A program made the translations under genes and the position numbers. Shown here piece by piece: positions 27,137 through 34,911 of a DNA stretch of 64,000 bases. Under the pieces are notes generated by a model. It ran no database searches. It was not told the DNA's origin and saw nothing but the letters and a program-made list of their open reading frames with translations. The stretch comes from an uncultured Eubacteriales bacterium (GTDB lineage: Bacteria > Bacillota > Clostridia > Peptostreptococcales > Anaerovoracaceae). The stretch spans positions 124,001-188,000 of the forward strand of contig CADAEH010000002.1 of assembly GCA_902786855.1 (NCBI GenBank). The letters run 5' to 3'. The number at the start of each line of letters is the position of its first letter. The first letter of the stretch is position 1.

Positions 27137-27213
27137 TGGGGTGGATGGTGGGATTCGAACCCACGAATACTGGAGCCACAACCCAGGGTCTTAACCACTT
27201 GACGACACCCACC
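27137..27213 (-). tRNA. tRNA-His(GTG)
   Basis: The anticodon loop is TTGTGGC. The extra G at -1 opposite C73, the identity mark of tRNA-His, is encoded, as is CCA. Confidence 0.93.
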
Positions 27214-27223
27214 GTATAAAAAG

Positions 27224-27300
27224 TGGCGACCGGGAACGGGCTCGAACCGTCGACCTCCAGCGTGACAGGCTGGCATTCTAACCAGCTGAACTACCCGGCC
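27224..27300 (-). tRNA. tRNA-Asp(GTC)
   Basis: The anticodon stem CCAGC/GCTGG encloses CTGTCAC. G73 and CCA are encoded. Confidence 0.94.
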
Positions 27301-27305
27301 GCATA

Positions 27306-27381
27306 TGGTGGGACCAATAGGGCTCGAACCTATGACCCCCTGCTTGTAAGGCAGGTGCTCTCCCAGCTGAGCTATGATCCC
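27306..27381 (-). tRNA. tRNA-Val(TAC)
   Basis: The anticodon stem CCTGC/GCAGG encloses CTTACAA. A73 and CCA are encoded. A second valine tRNA with a GAC anticodon is at 43991. Confidence 0.94.
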
Positions 27382-27386
27382 ATATG

Positions 27387-27463
27387 TGGTAGCGGCGACT
27401 GGACTTGAACCAGTGACCTTCCGGGTATGAACCGGACGCTCTAGCCAGCTAAGCTACGCCGCC
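27387..27463 (-). tRNA. tRNA-Met(CAT), elongator type
   Basis: The anticodon stem TCCGG/CCGGA encloses TTCATAC. The first acceptor pair is G1-U72 rather than the C1xA72 mismatch of initiator tRNA, and the GGG/CCC anticodon stem of initiators is absent. CCA is encoded. It is the first gene of the tRNA operon. Confidence 0.9.
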
Positions 27464-27495
27464 ACAGTCGCGCTAATCATCAATCGCGCTTGATT

Positions 27496-27524
27496 ATTGT
27501 AACAAACCCCCATTAAGTTGTCAA
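27496..27524 (-). promoter_or_regulatory. Promoter of the six-tRNA operon
   Basis: TTGACA (27519-27524), 17 bases and TACAAT (27496-27501) on the minus strand, about 30 bases before tRNA-Met. It is nearly consensus, as expected for stable RNA. Confidence 0.8.
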
Positions 27525-27588
27525 CAATTTATTTAGAATATGTTATACTAAATCCGTTATTTAATTTGAGTATTGAAAAGGAGGCATG

Positions 27589-28341
27589 ATGGGACACCCG
27601 GATCCGATAGCTTTTGAGATAGCAGGAGTCGAAATTAGATGGTACGGTATTCTCATAGCATCTGCTATGCTGCTTGCTGTACTCATTTCCTGCAGACGTG
27701 CACCTCAGCACGGTCTTACTGATGATGATGTTCTCGATGTCAGCCTGTGGATGCTTCCTATAGGTGTTATCGGCGCAAGAGTCTATTACGTTATTTTCAA
27801 TCTGAACATGTACCCTACTCTGCGCGAGGCGATCAATATCCGCAATGGCGGTCTGGCAATACATGGAGGTCTGATTTTCGGCATCCTTACCGTATACTTT
27901 GTCTGCAGGCACAAGAAAATCAGTACTCTCAATATGCTGGATCTTATTATCCCGTCAGTTGCTCTTGCACAGTCTATAGGCAGATGGGGCAACTATTTCA
28001 ATGGTGAAGCCCACGGAGGTCCTACCGACCTTCCCTGGGGGATCCTTGTAGATGGTGTAAAAGTTCACCCTACATTTCTGTACGAATCCATATGGTGCCT
28101 CCTGTTGTTCTTCTTTCTCAGCTGGTGGGACAGAAACAAGCGTCAAGCTTACGGTCAGACTCTGGCACTCTACGGCATTCTATATTCAATTGAACGCTTC
28201 TTTGTTGAAGCACTCAGGACAGACAGCCTCATGATCGGTCCGTTCAAGCAGGCACAAGTGGTAAGCGTCTGCGCAATAATCGCTTCCGTTGTACTATTTA
28301 TGTACAGCAAGAAGTATCTGCCTGTAAAGCAACACAGCTGA
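27589..28341 (+). CDS. lgt: Prolipoprotein diacylglyceryl transferase
   Basis: Lgt moves diacylglycerol from phosphatidylglycerol to the lipobox cysteine of prolipoproteins, in the cytoplasmic membrane. The 250-residue protein has about seven membrane helices, the family signature GRWGNYFNGEAHGG near 140, and the N-terminal H-G-like and GARVYYV segments. Two ATGs lie in tandem; the second (27589) is chosen because it is four bases from GGAGG while the first is only one base away. A TATACT -10 element is at 27544-27549. Substrates in this window include the PotD-like lipoprotein. Confidence 0.95.
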   Translation: MGHPDPIAFEIAGVEIRWYGILIASAMLLAVLISCRRAPQHGLTDDDVLDVSLWMLPIGVIGARVYYVIFNLNMYPTLREAINIRNGGLAIHGGLIFGILTVYFVCRHKKISTLNMLDLIIPSVALAQSIGRWGNYFNGEAHGGPTDLPWGILVDGVKVHPTFLYESIWCLLLFFFLSWWDRNKRQAYGQTLALYGILYSIERFFVEALRTDSLMIGPFKQAQVVSVCAIIASVVLFMYSKKYLPVKQHS

Positions 28342-28410
28342 TACCTCAGGAAAGAGCCATTCTTGCCCGGAAGTCTGGGATCGATGCACTATTATTCCGG
28401 AGAAGACAGC

Positions 28411-28441
28411 AAAAGAGACTGCGGGGGTAGCAGTCTCTTTT
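28411..28441. terminator. Terminator after lgt, usable on both strands
   Basis: A perfect 12-bp stem AAAAGAGACTGC/GCAGTCTCTTTT with a 7-base loop. It ends lgt on the plus strand and also closes the minus-strand candidate small RNA. Confidence 0.8.
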
Positions 28442-28490
28442 AAAAAGGGTATTGGGACTAGAGATTAGGAATCACTTCACGTGATCCCAC
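28411..28490 (-). ncRNA. Candidate small RNA of about 80 nt
   Basis: On the minus strand a consensus promoter (28497-28525) predicts a transcript start near 28490. Within two bases begins a hairpin, GGGATCAC (28488-28481) pairing with GTGATTCC (28475-28468) around a 5-base loop, and the strong terminator at 28411-28441 follows. No ORF lies between. The 339-base gap 28342-28680 thus holds the lgt terminator and this unit; the remainder is AT-rich, with an ATTGGC/GCCAAT inverted repeat near 28603-28624. The RNA is inferred, not matched to a known family. Confidence 0.4.
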
Positions 28491-28496
28491 AATGGA

Positions 28497-28525
28497 ATTA
28501 TATAGTCACGCGGTCATTTTTTCAA
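28497..28525 (-). promoter_or_regulatory. Promoter of the candidate small RNA
   Basis: TTGAAA (28520-28525), exactly 17 bases and TATAAT (28497-28502) on the minus strand, with no protein gene downstream before a terminator. Confidence 0.55.
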
Positions 28526-28680
28526 CTCAAAAGAGCAAATACCTTCCAAAAATACAAGATTTCCGGATTCAATACATTTCCGGGTAATTCTGCAACCGCC
28601 ATTGGCCAAGAAACTTGCCAATAAGAACCCTTTTATACTCCGGCCACAAGATATGTATACATAATGCAAGTTTTATTATT

Positions 28681-29772
28681 TTATACATTAAAGAGGAAAT
28701 GCACGACATCCCCATCCTTCATTACATATTCTTTTCCTTCTGATCTCAGCCATCCGCGTTCTTTTGCAGTGCTAAGCTTCCCATCGCATTCCATCAGTTT
28801 GTCATAAGCGATGGTTTCCGCTCTGATAAAGCCTTTTTCGAAGTCAGAGTGGATCTTGCCTGCAGCCTGAGGAGCGAGCGTTCCGCGCCTGATGGTCCAT
28901 GCTCTGGTCTCATCCTCTCCCGTTGTCAGGAATGATATGAGATCGAGCAGCGAATACGAGGACTTGATGAGCTTATCCAGACCCGATTCTTCAATTCCCA
29001 TGTCTTCAAGGAACATCTCTCGCTCTTCGTCTTCAAGTTCCGCAAGTTCTGCCTCAATTTTTGCGCATATCACCACAACTTCTGAGCCTTCAGAGGCAGC
29101 GAAATCTTTTACTGCCTTGACATAATCATTATCATCGCCGGCTATATCGTCCTCAGAAACATTTGCCGCATATATAACAGGCTTGAATGTAAGCAGGTCG
29201 AGTGAATGGATAAATGAGGCCTGCTCCTCTTCAAGTTCCATGCTGCGGGCAACATTGCCGGCTGCAAGATAGTCGTACACTTCTTTAAGAAGATCGAGCT
29301 CACCGCGTGCAGACTTATCCGCCTTGGCTTGTTTTTCAGTTTTAGCTATCCTTCTCTCAAGAACTTCCATATCAGCTATGATGAGTTCCATATTGATGGT
29401 CTCTATATCTCCCACCGGATCAACCTTGCCGTCGACATGTACGACATTAGGATCGTCAAAACATCTGACGACATGAACTATGGCCTCAACTTCACGAATA
29501 TGCCCCAGGAACTTGTTGCCAAGTCCCTCCCCTTTTGATGCGCCTTTGACCAGACCTGCGATATCGCTGAACTCAATGGTCGTATATATAGTACGCTTTG
29601 AATTGTATATGCCGGAAAGTGTGGTCACACGCTCATCCGGAACAGTCACCACACCCACATTGGGCTCAATGGTGCAAAACGGATAGTTCGCCGCTTCTGC
29701 GCCAGCCCTGGTAATGGCGTTGAAAAGAGTACTCTTGCCTACATTAGGCAGTCCTACGATTCCAAGCTTCAT
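28681..29772 (-). CDS. ychF: YchF/OLA1 family ATPase
   Basis: A 363-residue Obg-like ATPase with G1 [10 protein letters not shown]3 [17 protein letters not shown], a coiled-coil insert (about 130-200) and the C-terminal TGS domain (FFLFNV-like end VVHFLFNV). The G4 motif NxxE-type (NVSEDD) fits ATP rather than GTP preference. It binds ribosomes and is linked to translation quality and stress. An AGGAG site precedes the ATG; a TATAAT lies at 29812-29817. Confidence 0.95.
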   Translation of the reverse strand: MKLGIVGLPNVGKSTLFNAITRAGAEAANYPFCTIEPNVGVVTVPDERVTTLSGIYNSKRTIYTTIEFSDIAGLVKGASKGEGLGNKFLGHIREVEAIVHVVRCFDDPNVVHVDGKVDPVGDIETINMELIIADMEVLERRIAKTEKQAKADKSARGELDLLKEVYDYLAAGNVARSMELEEEQASFIHSLDLLTFKPVIYAANVSEDDIAGDDNDYVKAVKDFAASEGSEVVVICAKIEAELAELEDEEREMFLEDMGIEESGLDKLIKSSYSLLDLISFLTTGEDETRAWTIRRGTLAPQAAGKIHSDFEKGFIRAETIAYDKLMECDGKLSTAKERGWLRSEGKEYVMKDGDVVHFLFNV

Positions 29773-29875
29773 ATTCTGTCAGTCTCCTTGTATAATGATT
29801 TTTATTATCCGATTATATCACATTTCACATTACGTTGTTATTGTGCAGTGACAGCAAAAATGATAGCTTGTATAC

Positions 29876-30868
29876 ATGAAGACATTTACGAGAGATTATC
29901 GTATTACAGGCGATTATTCAGACAAGTTCATCTCATATTTTGATGGCATGAAGCCATGCATCCTTGATATAGAAGCTACAGGACTCGATCCTTCCACATG
30001 CAAGGTCTGTCTCGTCGCTCTTTTGGTGCAGAAGGAAAACGGGATCCGCATCACGCAGTTTCTCGCTGAAAATCACTATGAAGAAAACCGCGTTCTGGAC
30101 GCTGTCATGCGGTTCCTTAAAGATGAAGGCATACGTCTTCTGATTACCTTCAACGGGCAGGCATATGACATACCTTTCATCAACAGACGTCTTGAAATGA
30201 ATTTTTCAGATGCACATATCGATCTTTTCAATTTTGACCTTTACAGATTTCTGAGAAAAGGTACCGACCTCAAAAGCCGGGCCGGATCCATGAGCCAAAA
30301 GTCGATCGAGAATTACTATGGGATATATTCTGACAGAAAAGATACTATCACCGGCAGAGAAAGCGTCTCTCTTTTTAATGAATATTCACTGACCGGAAAT
30401 CCGATTATAGAAAAGGTCATTCTTACACATAACCGTGAAGATGTGCTGCAGCTCCATCGTCTTATGTTTCTGTCACTGGACGAGCCTGAAGATTTTGATG
30501 CCGCTATCGCTTTGCACGGATTTCCTTCATCTGACGGGAGGCTGGTGATCAGACCATATATCAGCAGGCAGGCAAGGCTGCTGAAGATATGCGGTGAGCA
30601 GCTTTACGATCCGGTCTCGGCAGCATTCTTCCCTGACGAGAATGATCCGCTTTATGTGCAGTTTAATGCCTTATCGTCTTCATATGAGATAACTGCTCCA
30701 CTCGGTAAACAAGGTGATATATTTTATATTGATACTGAACCTCTTGGATTAGACCTCAGAGATGACCCTGAATATGTGAACGGTTTTCTCATAATGAACC
30801 CCCGTACAGTTAACAGCATCTCCCGATTGATAACTGACAGGATAATCGGAGAAAAGCTTTCATTCTGA
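29876..30868 (+). CDS. YprB-like 3'-5' exonuclease domain protein
   Basis: A 330-residue protein with a DnaQ/RNase H-like exonuclease fold (ribonuclease H-like YprB group). Exo I is DIEATGLDP near 32, Exo II is ITFNGQAYDIPFINRRLE near 100, and the later acidic motif is LTHNREDVLQLHRL near 185. The C-terminal third has no recognised domain. In relatives the gene often pairs with a helicase-like yprA; none is here. The ribosome site is weak. Confidence 0.75.
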   Translation: MKTFTRDYRITGDYSDKFISYFDGMKPCILDIEATGLDPSTCKVCLVALLVQKENGIRITQFLAENHYEENRVLDAVMRFLKDEGIRLLITFNGQAYDIPFINRRLEMNFSDAHIDLFNFDLYRFLRKGTDLKSRAGSMSQKSIENYYGIYSDRKDTITGRESVSLFNEYSLTGNPIIEKVILTHNREDVLQLHRLMFLSLDEPEDFDAAIALHGFPSSDGRLVIRPYISRQARLLKICGEQLYDPVSAAFFPDENDPLYVQFNALSSSYEITAPLGKQGDIFYIDTEPLGLDLRDDPEYVNGFLIMNPRTVNSISRLITDRIIGEKLSF

Positions 30869-30871
30869 ATT

Positions 30872-30900
30872 TTGATATCGATACACAATTGTGTTATTAT
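30872..30900 (+). promoter_or_regulatory. Promoter of the RsbW/RsbV-like pair
   Basis: TTGATA (30872-30877), 17 bases and TATTAT (30895-30900), just after the exonuclease gene stop and about 40 bases before the RsbW-like gene. Confidence 0.55.
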
Positions 30901-30942
30901 ATTTTCTGTGTAAAAGTCAGCGGGCACGTTCCGGAGTAAGTT

Positions 30943-31350
30943 ATGAAAACACTCACTGTTAAAGCAAAAGTACACAACTTAAGCAGGGTACTCGCCTTCA
31001 TAAACAAGGAACTGGATTCTGCAGGGTGCAGCAAAAAAAGCACCTTCCAGATAGATGTTGCCGTTGAAGAACTTTTTGTCAATATCGCAAGTTATGCCTA
31101 TGCTCCAGGTTCCGGAGACGTTACTATCAGCATCAGTATCAGTGAAGACCCTGCAGTTGCTGAGATAACTTTTCTTGACGCCGGTGTCCCTTACGATCCG
31201 GTCTCAAAGTCAGATCCAGACGTAACACTTGATGCAGAAAAGCGTACGATAGGCGGGCTTGGCATTTTCATGGTCAAACAATCAATGGATGAATTGCTCT
31301 ATGATCGCAGAGATGATCTTAATATAACAACAATACGTAAAAAGATCTGA
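30943..31350 (+). CDS. RsbW-like anti-sigma factor / serine kinase
   Basis: A 135-residue GHKL ATPase of the RsbW/SpoIIAB group. The N box is AVEELFVNIASYAY (about 47-60), the G1 box FLDAGVPYDP and the G2 box GGLGIFMVKQSMDEL. Such proteins hold a sigma factor or phosphorylate a STAS-domain antagonist. The next gene encodes just such an antagonist. No sigma factor or PP2C phosphatase lies nearby, so the target is unknown. Confidence 0.88.
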   Translation: MKTLTVKAKVHNLSRVLAFINKELDSAGCSKKSTFQIDVAVEELFVNIASYAYAPGSGDVTISISISEDPAVAEITFLDAGVPYDPVSKSDPDVTLDAEKRTIGGLGIFMVKQSMDELLYDRRDDLNITTIRKKI

Positions 31351-31378
31351 TCATATATAAGAAAGAGAGGAAACGAAC

Positions 31379-31678
31379 ATGCTCAATATCAACAAAACTC
31401 GTGATGGAGGCAAGCTCTGTGTTGCCCTCGAGGGTAGACTGGATACCACGACAGCTCCTGAACTTGAAGCATCGCTCAAAGAAGAACTGGATACAGTCAA
31501 TGAACTGATTATAGACCTTGCAAAGCTTGAGTACATCTCATCTGCAGGGCTTCGTGTGCTGCTTGCTGCTCAGAAGGCAATGATGAAGCAGGGTTCAATG
31601 GTCGTTACCAATCCTAACGATGTGATCAGTGAGATATTCGAAGTAACAGGCTTCAGTACCATTCTCACGATAGAGTAA
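31379..31678 (+). CDS. STAS-domain anti-sigma factor antagonist (RsbV/SpoIIAA-like)
   Basis: A 99-residue STAS protein with the phosphorylated-serine motif YISSAGLRVLLAAQK near 52-66. Unphosphorylated forms bind the kinase and free its partner. It follows the RsbW-like gene by 28 bases with a GAGAGGAAA ribosome site, and a strong terminator ends the two-gene unit. Confidence 0.9.
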   Translation: MLNINKTRDGGKLCVALEGRLDTTTAPELEASLKEELDTVNELIIDLAKLEYISSAGLRVLLAAQKAMMKQGSMVVTNPNDVISEIFEVTGFSTILTIE

Positions 31679-31700
31679 AATCACATACAATAGACAGTCA

Positions 31701-31730
31701 AAAAAAGAGTTGCGCAGGCAACTCTTTTTT
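31701..31730. terminator. Bidirectional terminator between STAS and YitT genes
   Basis: A perfect 13-bp stem AAAAAAGAGTTGC/GCAACTCTTTTTT with a 4-base loop; T-runs on both strands serve the convergent genes. Confidence 0.88.
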
Positions 31731-31788
31731 GAGTCAGATTATAGTGTTTCACTCTGCCGATGTATCTCAGGATGTACTGATGTTCACA

Positions 31789-32940
31789 TCAATCCAGGCT
31801 GCGGATGTCTGAAAAGCCTCTTCCGACTCCCCAGACAGAGTTTACTCCGATCACAGCAACGAAGGATTTAGGGTCGTTTTTCGCCAGATGCCTCTTGATG
31901 AGGAAGCTTTCACGCGGCGAGCAGAGAATCTTGAGCTGTTTTCTCTTGTCACCTGTGTACTCTCCGGTTATTTCTACACTTGACACTCCTCGGCCGAGCT
32001 CCTCCATTATGTATTTTGTCAGTGCATCAGGATCTCCCGGAATGATCTCAAGTTCAACGATCTTGGTAGATAGACCGAACATGACAGCTTCGCCCACTTT
32101 CATGGATACATAGATAGTAATAACCGCATACAATGCGATATTGAGGCCCATTATTATTGCACTGGCTATTACAATCAAAGTGTTGATAACAAATGTTATA
32201 TCATTGATCCCAAGATGAGGAAGTTTTTTATACTTGATCACCTTGGCAATAGAGTCAGTTCCTCCTGAAGAAAAACCTGCTTTGAATGTGAGGCCGTTGG
32301 AAACGCCAAGTACGACGCCTGTGAAGACGGCTGCAAGCAATTTATCTTCTGTGATGAACTGATAGCCTGACAGTTCGAGCAACATCATGATCGTAGGATA
32401 TGATATTGACATAAGCAGGATTTTTCTAAGTTCTTTAAATCCCAATGACACCCATACTATCAGTGCAACAAGCATTGCGAATCCATAATAAACAAGAGAA
32501 TAATCCCATCCGGTATAAGTCTGGACGATACGCGAAAGACCTGTAATGCCGCCAAAAGTGAGGCCGTTTGGGAGCATGATGCACACTGTACCAAAGGATC
32601 CGATCGTAGCTGCGGTTAGAGCCATTATTATTTCGCCCGCTCTTACCTGAAGCCTGCTCTTACCCCTCAGTTCGGGATCTTCTGCCGCAAGAACATTTGC
32701 TTTTTTACTCTCATGTTCCTGCTTTTCAAGTTCCCGATCAAGTGCACTCATCACATCATGAGCTTCATCCTTTGGGCGGTGGCTTGCACTTTTAAGCTTT
32801 TTAAAAGGCTTGGTCAAGTTTACAGAACTGCTTTTCTCTTTTGCTTCCCCACTGTCAATATCCTTTGATCCGGACGAGCCGACCGGATCATTTATTATTT
32901 TATTATCAGACTTTTCAGCTATACTTTTGCTATCTGTCAT
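31789..32940 (-). CDS. YitT family membrane protein (DUF161/DUF2179) with long N-terminus
   Basis: A 383-residue protein. Residues 1-100 are charged and probably cytoplasmic; residues about 105-290 have five to six membrane helices of the YitT/DUF161 type (NGLTFGGITGLSRIVQ, GLTFKAGFSSGGTDSIAKV), and 300-375 form the DUF2179 cytoplasmic domain. The start at 32940 (MTDSKSIAEK) is chosen: a GGAGGG site precedes it and it overlaps the methyltransferase stop as ATGA; the longer frame to 33051 lies inside the methyltransferase gene. The function of the family is unknown; transport is suspected. Confidence 0.85.
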   Translation of the reverse strand: MTDSKSIAEKSDNKIINDPVGSSGSKDIDSGEAKEKSSSVNLTKPFKKLKSASHRPKDEAHDVMSALDRELEKQEHESKKANVLAAEDPELRGKSRLQVRAGEIIMALTAATIGSFGTVCIMLPNGLTFGGITGLSRIVQTYTGWDYSLVYYGFAMLVALIVWVSLGFKELRKILLMSISYPTIMMLLELSGYQFITEDKLLAAVFTGVVLGVSNGLTFKAGFSSGGTDSIAKVIKYKKLPHLGINDITFVINTLIVIASAIIMGLNIALYAVITIYVSMKVGEAVMFGLSTKIVELEIIPGDPDALTKYIMEELGRGVSSVEITGEYTGDKRKQLKILCSPRESFLIKRHLAKNDPKSFVAVIGVNSVWGVGRGFSDIRSLD

Positions 32941-34247
32941 ATGATCCCTCCGTCGTATTCCCTGCCGAAAACATCGACAGCTTTGATCCTGACCCGACCC
33001 GGTGCGATCACAACGATATCTCCTGCCACTTCCTCTGTGAGATTTCGGCAAATGAACTGCCCATCGTAGTCATTATCGATCATAATATAGTCCAGGAGCT
33101 GCACAGGATCCTCTCTGAGAGCATTTTCCACGTGCAGCCTGTCATTCTTCTGTATATATCCTATATCAATGTCAGGGACAAATCCTGTCACTGCAAGTTT
33201 GAGGAGTCTGCCTCCGTTTTCAAGCGGCTGCGACTCTTTTACGGAAATACCTATCCTTTCTGCGATTCCGTCACCTTCAGTTTCTAAAAAGTTGAAGTCG
33301 GAACCAGAAGATGTAAGACGCTTTCTTGCGAGCGAAACTGCAAGTTTTTCGTTATCACAGCCGACCCACTTTCTTCCGGCCAGTTCAGCCGCTTCAAGAA
33401 AGCTGCCGCTTCCACAGAAGAAATCTCCGGTAAGGTCACCTTCCTGTGAGCCTGCTTCTATTATTCTACGCATCAGCTCGAGAGGTTTCTGCGTTGCATA
33501 CCCATTACGCTCGGATGATGTCCTGCCAACCATATCGACATTCCATACGTCTTTCATATTAACGAGCGTGTACCATCCCTGGTCATCACAATACTCTCTT
33601 ACACCTTTGAAATTGTAAGGTTTAAAACCTCTGTTATAAGACTTTTCTTCAGGTATGTCGATATAGTATTTCTGTTTTTTGCCATAAACAAGTATTGTGT
33701 CGTGTTTTCTGGAGAAATGCTTTTTACCTGAGCCGCCGGACTTGTAGCACCATATGATCTCATTGACGAAATTCTTCTCTCCCATAAGCTCATCCATGAT
33801 AAGCCTTATATAGTGTGAAGAATGCCAGTCGAGATGGATCCATAGTGTTCCGTCATCAGCAAGGAGATCTCTCATCAGAAGCAGTCTGACAGACATATTT
33901 TCAATATAGCACTCAAGACTTCTCTCAAACCTGTCATCAAAAGCGAGATGCCTGATACGATGCTTAGTCCCCTCACCATCCTTAATAACAACAGCTGCAT
34001 TGAATTTTGATTTTGTAAAAAAAGGTGGATCAATATAAATGGTTCTGAATTTACCCTGGTATCCTTCTTTCAAAAGACTCATCATGAATTCAAGATTATC
34101 AGCATGTACCAGAACAGAACCTTCCGGCATATTATATAATGACTGATCTGCACCATGATTATCTCCGGTTGTTATCTGCTCCATGATGCGATCATATTCC
34201 TGTCTTCCCCTGGAAAGTCCCGCTGTTATCTGTTCCAATACGGTCAT
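32937..34247 (-). CDS. Orphan DNA methyltransferase, beta-class N4/N6-amino type
   Basis: A 436-residue DNA methyltransferase. The catalytic motif IV is YIDPPFFTKSKFN near 95, and the AdoMet motif I DFFCGSGSFLEAAELAGRKW lies later, near 280, the order of beta-class enzymes such as type III Mod proteins. The segment between (about 130-260) would carry the target recognition. Residues 330-436 form an extra C-terminal domain with no motif recognised. No restriction gene is adjacent; its neighbours are a P-loop protein and YitT, with which it overlaps by four bases. The recognition sequence cannot be predicted. Confidence 0.85.
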   Translation of the reverse strand: MTVLEQITAGLSRGRQEYDRIMEQITTGDNHGADQSLYNMPEGSVLVHADNLEFMMSLLKEGYQGKFRTIYIDPPFFTKSKFNAAVVIKDGEGTKHRIRHLAFDDRFERSLECYIENMSVRLLLMRDLLADDGTLWIHLDWHSSHYIRLIMDELMGEKNFVNEIIWCYKSGGSGKKHFSRKHDTILVYGKKQKYYIDIPEEKSYNRGFKPYNFKGVREYCDDQGWYTLVNMKDVWNVDMVGRTSSERNGYATQKPLELMRRIIEAGSQEGDLTGDFFCGSGSFLEAAELAGRKWVGCDNEKLAVSLARKRLTSSGSDFNFLETEGDGIAERIGISVKESQPLENGGRLLKLAVTGFVPDIDIGYIQKNDRLHVENALREDPVQLLDYIMIDNDYDGQFICRNLTEEVAGDIVVIAPGRVRIKAVDVFGREYDGGII

Positions 34248-34277
34248 AACATCTCCCTTTTCTCAAAAAAACAGTAC

Positions 34278-34302
34278 GCCCCGGGCATTGATGACCCGGG
34301 GC
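34278..34302 (-). terminator. GC hairpin between the P-loop and methyltransferase genes
   Basis: GCCCCGGG/CCCGGGGC, 8 bp, 9-base loop; on the minus strand a run of seven T begins six bases later. It may terminate part of the transcripts before the methyltransferase gene. Confidence 0.45.
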
Positions 34303-34315
34303 AGAAAATCATATA

Positions 34316-34738
34316 TCAGTTGAGCACTTCGATATTATCGAAGTCCACTCCGATCATCTCTTCGAGCTCAGCACTGACGCTGAGGACGAAGTCGATACCC
34401 GACTCTTTAGAGATGACTTTGACCTTCTCAATGAAGCTCGGAAGGATATCGAGTGCGAAATCTCTGTGTCTCATTATGCCGTCAAGGAAAATCGTTTCTA
34501 TATCATTGTCAGAACTCATAATGCCAAACAGAAAGCCGATGTACTCATCCTCATTAGTGATATGTGGAAAATCCTCCATGCATACGACTCTGATCTTGTA
34601 GTCGAGGTCATATATAAGCCTTGAATTTTTATTGATAAAGACTATACTGCCCTTAGCAGTCTGAACTGTGTCATTAGCCAGTTCAATCATTCTCTTAGTC
34701 TTTCCGCTTCCTTTATGCCCAATGAGAAGCTTGACCAT
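34316..34738 (-). CDS. Small P-loop NTPase of unknown function
   Basis: A 140-residue protein with Walker A GHKGSGKTKRM at residues 7-17, a Walker-B-like strand (IETIFLDGI near 80) and a nucleotide-kinase-like size. It has no recognised substrate-binding lid. AAGGAGG precedes the ATG and a strong promoter lies upstream. It is followed, across a hairpin, by the methyltransferase and YitT genes, so the three may form one operon. Confidence 0.7.
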   Translation of the reverse strand: MVKLLIGHKGSGKTKRMIELANDTVQTAKGSIVFINKNSRLIYDLDYKIRVVCMEDFPHITNEDEYIGFLFGIMSSDNDIETIFLDGIMRHRDFALDILPSFIEKVKVISKESGIDFVLSVSAELEEMIGVDFDNIEVLN

Positions 34739-34789
34739 AAGCTGAAGTCCTCCTTATCCCTCTCAATATCTTGTATGATGATTGCAATT

Positions 34790-34818
34790 ATTATACATCA
34801 CCTATTATACCTATTCAA
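34790..34818 (-). promoter_or_regulatory. Promoter of the P-loop NTPase operon
   Basis: TTGAAT (34813-34818), 17 bases and TATAAT (34790-34795) on the minus strand, about 50 bases before the start codon. Confidence 0.6.
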
Positions 34819-34852
34819 CCAAAAGGCATGGTTTTTCAACAAAACAGCGCTT

Positions 34853-34890
34853 AAAAAATGCCCGTCCGCAAACCGGACAGGCATTTTTTT
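34853..34890. terminator. Terminator of glyA, bidirectional in form
   Basis: A long stem (AAAAAATGCC-CGTCCG with CGGAC-AGGCATTTTTT, one mismatch) and T-runs on both strands, 22 bases after the glyA stop. Confidence 0.85.
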
Positions 34891-34911
34891 AAATAGCTTG
34901 ATCAGTTCTGA

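Noticed and set aside
27013-27408. Short frames with phrases such as VAGFEPAND across the tRNA cluster
   Set aside because: These are translations of tRNA genes, a well-known false-protein pattern.
27518-27549. Full promoter for lgt
   Set aside because: A TATACT -10 is present, but the only TTGTCA upstream is 20 bases away, too far for a confident -35.
32941-33051. N-terminal extension of the YitT protein
   Set aside because: It lies inside the methyltransferase gene and is Arg/Cys-rich nonsense; the ATGA overlap start has a good ribosome site.
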